A stretch of DNA of 64,000 bases from Charina bottae (taxonomy: Eukaryota > Chordata > Lepidosauria > Squamata > Charinaidae): contig JALMGJ010000061.1 of NCBI GenBank assembly GCA_023362775.1, positions 1,622,001-1,686,000 on the forward strand. Direction: 5' to 3'. Each line of letters starts with the position of its first letter. Position 1 is the first letter of the stretch. A program made the translations under genes and the position numbers. Positions 60,050 to 64,000 of this stretch are shown here, in pieces. The notes beneath the pieces are model-generated. The model was not told the DNA's origin. It did not search any database and saw nothing but the letters and a program-made list of their open reading frames with translations.

Positions 60050-61229
60050 AGAATCATTCCGTGCCCGTTTGCATAGGCAGTCCCGGAGGAGACGTCACAA
60101 TACCTCCCTTGGAAAGACGCCCCCCCGGTGAAAGCTCTCCACGATGCCCCCCCTTGAGACGCCACTCCAGCGACTGTCGCCGGGCGCCCCCACGAAACCC
60201 GCTTTCGCTTTTGCTTTCCTGGGAAGGGAAGGTGACCCGCCTCGAGCCGCGCACATGGTCCCGAAAGGAAGAAACCGCAGTTCCCGGCAAGACTTGCGCC
60301 GTCCGAAAACGGGGGGAGCCGGCCGTTCTGGGGCCGCGCAGCATGCCGGGGTCGGTAGTCCGGGATCCGAATGGTAGACCGCTCGAGTGACACCGTGGCC
60401 CGGCGAATTGCGCGCCGGCCGGAGGCGGGCTATGTAAAGCTCGGGGAGGCGCGGGCCCAATGGCGGCCGCGCGGGGCGTTGTTGTCCGAGGCCCGGATGC
60501 GGGCGAGCGCAGACGGGCGCTGGGCCGGCGCGGAGGCGGAGCTGACCTCGCTCTTCTCTTCTTTCCCGGAGGAGCCGGCGGCAGCAGCGGCGGCGGCGGC
60601 GGTCCGGATCACGCGGCGGCGAGGCGCGAGATGGCGGCGGAGCATCCTAGACGCGGGGCGAGGGCCAGGCGCCGGCTGTGAGCGGGAGGCCGGAGCCGAG
60701 GCACGTGGGCGCCGCCGGAGCCGCCGGGGGCTGAGGAAGGGCGACCCCGGCCCCGGCGCCGAGGAGGCTCGGCCGCAGCCCGAGGTGCGGGACAGGGCCC
60801 GCGTGGAGCGCTAGGGCGCGGGAGGGGACCCTCTTCCCTCAGAGCGGGGCCGGGGAGGGGGCTCGGCGGGCCCCTTCCCACTGGAGGTCCCCCTCGGCGT
60901 CGGGGAGGGGGCGTCGGGGGGAGTCCCCGCTGGGGCTTGTGCCGCAGAGGAGGGGGCCGCCGGGGACCGCTCCCTCGGCCGGCCGGCCGCCCCCCGGAGC
61001 ACGAGGAGCAGGGTCAGCGCCCCGGTCTAGAGAAGGGCGGGCCCAGCCCTGGGGGAAGAGGCGCGCCTGAGCCGCGGGCAGAGGAGCCTCCGCCGGACCC
61101 GCTCCGGAAGAGAGGCGGCGGGGCGTCCTGCCGTGGGATAGCCCCGCAAGCCCCCTGGCCCTGGGGCCCGGGCCCGCCTGCCCACCGTTCCCCTCGTTGC
61201 AGGCCTTCAGCGGCTGGACGCCCCGCGCC
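60050..61229 (+). promoter_or_regulatory. PPTC7: CpG-island promoter and 5' UTR of PPTC7
   Basis: Dense CpG sequence leading into the PPTC7 ATG. ATGGCGGC-type (YY1-like) motifs occur at 60459 and 60629, and ACTACCGACCCCGGCATGC (minus strand, 60359-60341) resembles a ZNF143 site. TTCCCCTCGTTGCAG at 61188-61202 looks like a splice acceptor, so the 5' UTR may be spliced. Open frames in this block, such as 60371-60814, are CpG artefacts. Confidence 0.65.
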
Positions 61230-61431
61230 ATGTTCTCGGTGCTCTCCTATGGCAGACTGGTGGCCCGGGCCGTCCTGGGGGGCCTTTCCCAGACCGACTC
61301 CCGAGACTACAGCCTGGTGACCGCCAGCTGCGGCTTCGGCAAGGACTTTCGCAAGGGCATCCTGAAAAAGGGCATGTGCTACGGCGATGACGCCTGCTTC
61401 GTGGCCCGCCACCGGACTGCAGATGTGTTGG
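61230..61431 (+). CDS. PPTC7: Mitochondrial PP2C-type phosphatase PPTC7, exon 1 (partial gene)
   Basis: Encodes residues 1-67 plus one base: [54 protein letters not shown], then donor GTGAGT. PPTC7 is a PPM/PP2C-family Ser/Thr phosphatase of mitochondria that acts on COQ7 and other matrix proteins and restrains mitophagy. The N-terminus is basic and hydrophobic, as expected for targeting. Compared with the human protein, as I recall it, the Gly-rich stretch after the first 20 residues is missing. The metal-binding DGVGG motif would be in exon 2, beyond the right edge, so only the start of the catalytic domain is here. Confidence 0.95.
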
Positions 61432-64000
61432 GTGAGTGATGGCTGGGTCCGGCGCCCTGCCTGCCTCCTTTCCCGTTGCATTTATCTTTTGAAATAGCAG
61501 CCGCAGGTAGCAATTGCTAGGACGTCCGGATTGCATATCTAGAGGCACTGGGAAGAGCCTCCTAATTGCGGATCGGAAGGCGGCCTGCCGTCTCACAGCT
61601 TCAGCTGAGCGTGATGCGCAGGCCGGATCGTAAACCCCTTGCTGGCAGCCTCCAGTGCCAGCCTTGCCCACCACCAGCTTCTCCAGGGAGGAAAAGTGTT
61701 GCTTTGATCCTTGTCAGAGTCCTTAAGAGTTCGCCTGCAGGTCCAAAATGGCTGCAAGTTTTTTTTTTTTAAAAAGCAGCATTTCCATGTCCTGCTTATT
61801 CTTGCCTATTTGAATTATAGAGGGGGGGGGTTTCCTTCTTAACTCTGAATCCAAAGCAGGCCCTTTGGACGAGAGGCTCCCTGCCCTCTGTGCGCCTTGC
61901 GCCCTTGTCTGTTGCAAAGGTGAAGAAGTAACCTCGAGTGACATTGGGTGGGGCTGTTGCAAAGGTGAAGAAGTAACCTCGAGTGACATTGGGTGGGGCA
62001 TCGGAGGTCAAACATGGCTTGCCACACCCACTTGACTGTGGGTTTCAGGGCTCCCTTCAGAAGTACATGGTGGGGCAGCTGAGCAGCAGCAGGAGAAAAC
62101 TGCAGGTGCTCTGTGAGGGAGGGGGCTTTCCAGACCCTCTTCAGGCATATTTGAGACCACAGAATTCCGTGTTACAGCGTCAGCTATTGGGGCTTTAGAA
62201 GATATATTTCCATGTGGTGGCTTATTTAATGGCAGTGGTTCCTCTTGTATCTGAAATGTATTCTGTTAATGTTGCTGTGGTAGCGTTACACGGTGAGTAA
62301 ACAAGAAGGAAAATATGTCCCTTGATCTGAGCTGGTGTTTCAGGCCAGCGTACATTTAAGGAAATGCTGTGAAATACCTGCGTGGTGGTCATGCAAATAT
62401 CAGAGTGAACTTCCTCATGCAGGGCAGGTTGGTGTTTTGTTTTTTGTTTAGTCGTCTTTGTTTTGGGGCTAGAAGGTGCAATGAGACACAGATCTTGAGC
62501 CCTAACATGTGACCCCAGCTGGATGTTCTTAAATCAAGTGAAACTGACTAGGAGGAGGTTTGTGCAGCACTTTCTTTCTGCAGAGGCGCATGGCCTGTGA
62601 GTGGGAAGGCGGGAGGAACGGGGAGGGGAGCGCATCAGATCAGAGAACCGGGGTGATTCATCACTGCGTTTGAGGGACGTGCCTTCTTACCAGCCCATCT
62701 TCTCTTGCATTCTGTAGTTGTACTGCAGGACCTGATGTTGCTACAGTGTCACGGCAATGTGATTTTACAAATCGTCCCTTCGCTCAAGCATCTTAGAGAG
62801 TGAATTCTGCTTTAAACCCAATCTTCTCCTTCCTGCATTATTCTTGTAATACAGATATTTGTATTATATGGAGGGGATATGGATTTGATCTTGCAGTCCA
62901 GCTAAATCAGAACAAGGAGATGGATTTAAAGCTTTAGGATGCATTCTAGCAACTTTCTGTTTTTTTGGTTTATATTAAATATGTTTCATGCCTGCTTCTT
63001 AGCCAGGATTGATTCCAACAGCAGCTGACATCTACAATCCACAGAAACACATAGTTGTGTGAGTGGTGTGATATTGGTGCCCTTTGCCCCTCAGTGATCC
63101 TCTCCCTTTCAGACAGGAGGAGCTGCAGATGGAATTGGGTTGTTTGAGGTAAAGGTGGCAGTGTCTTATGTCAATGGCATAACGTGGCAATGTCTTGATT
63201 CCAGCCCTAAACCTACAATAATGAGGATTCAGGTTGCTGCTGTAGTCTCCCTGTTAAATCTCTCTGTGTTTATTTGATGATTGGGGGGGCACCTAATGGC
63301 ACGTACCCCCCCCATCCTTTCTGCCATTCTCGGTGCCCTGTCTTGGCCGCTTTCCTTCCCTTCCTGCCATCTTAGCATCATCCTCTGTCTGCAGCTCCTT
63401 GTTTTCCTGTTTTGAGATGGCTTTAATTTGTGCTTCTCAAATCCAGCTGATGACACATAGCTTACTTTGGCACAGTGGACGTTTTTATAGCTTCAGAATG
63501 TCTTTAGCCAAAAAGCAGCCTTACGCCTGTTTCTTTTTCCATCTAGTCCTTAGTTGATCTCTCTCTCTCTTAGTCCTTCAGCGATAGGAGCGAAACAAGA
63601 ATTCCTTGGCTTTCTGTTTGGAGAGCCCGGGTAAGCTGGGGGTGGGGGTGGAAGAGCCAAATGGGCTATTCCCATCCCTTGGGGGAAAACGTGCATGGAT
63701 ACCTGGAATTGGCCCAACTTCCAAGCCAAGTCCTTGTTTGACCAGCAGTTTTTTTTTTTTTTTTTTAAAAAGGTACACATGACTTTTGCCTGTGGTGCAA
63801 TCACTGTAATCTGAGAAATACTCTTTTGTCAAGGAAGAGTGCTTCAGAGCTGGTGTACTGCAGTAACAAGTGCTGCAGCCCTGGATACTTTTCTGTGGAC
63901 CTCCCTTTGGTGCTTAATTCTCGCATCAGGCGAACACTGAACCAGGAAGTCCCCCACCCCCCAAATCTTTTTACTTGCTAACTTGCCAAGTCATCCAAAT
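61432..64000 (+). other. PPTC7: PPTC7 intron 1 (incomplete)
   Basis: Starts GTGAGT and runs past the window. It contains a 45-bp tandem duplication (61911-62000), a poly-T (63752-63767) and no recognisable exon. Confidence 0.8.
61911..62000. repeat. 45-bp direct tandem duplication
   Basis: Two copies (61911-61955, 61956-62000) starting GTTGCAAAGGTGAAGAAGT differ at a single base. Recent duplication in PPTC7 intron 1. Confidence 0.9.

Noticed and set aside
60371..60814. 147-codon open frame upstream of PPTC7
   Set aside because: GC-rich 5' UTR sequence with Arg/Ala/Gly-rich translation and no family match; PPTC7 starts at 61230.

Overview
The window is vertebrate nuclear DNA, most likely from a squamate reptile. 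It has split genes with GT-AG introns, CpG-island promoters, many interspersed repeats and long gene-poor stretches. The squamate assignment rests on the repeats: tRNA-derived SINEs ending in TTTACC-like units (Sauria-like), CR1/L2-type LINE tails, hAT-type MITEs and Penelope-like element fragments. This is inference from repeat character; no species was identified.

Four protein-coding genes are present in the order PPP1CC (+), HVCN1 (+), TCTN1 (-), PPTC7 (+, first exon only). I recall the same neighbourhood from human 12q24.11. Every coding exon of the first three genes was rebuilt by reading splice sites and matching family sequence. PPP1CC has 7 exons at 17031-30438 (323 aa), HVCN1 has 5 at 39913-42867 (239 aa), and TCTN1 has 14 at 55110 down to 43792 (615 aa). 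All phases close exactly. PPTC7 exon 1 is at 61230-61431 and the gene runs off the right edge.

Layout: 1-16.4 kb is intergenic and repeat-bearing. 16.5-17.3 kb is the PPP1CC CpG-island promoter, and 17-31.5 kb is PPP1CC. A CpG island at 32.4-33.6 kb is probably the HVCN1 promoter, and 39.9-43.2 kb is coding HVCN1. HVCN1 and TCTN1 converge, with stop codons about 0.9 kb apart. TCTN1 fills 43.8-55.1 kb, with a CpG-rich promoter carrying an RFX X-box. 55.3-60.0 kb is intergenic with a solo LTR and a SINE. 60.05-61.45 kb is the PPTC7 CpG island and first exon.

The genes are housekeeping or cell-biological and are not an operon: a PP1 catalytic subunit, a voltage-gated proton channel, a ciliary transition-zone protein and a mitochondrial PP2C-type phosphatase. 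The most interesting structures are three related Penelope-like retroelement remnants with hammerhead-like ends (one a fold-back with a 13-bp target-site duplication, one a perfect 100-bp palindrome), an apparent U12-type AT-AC intron in TCTN1, and a 21-nt TCTN1 microexon.
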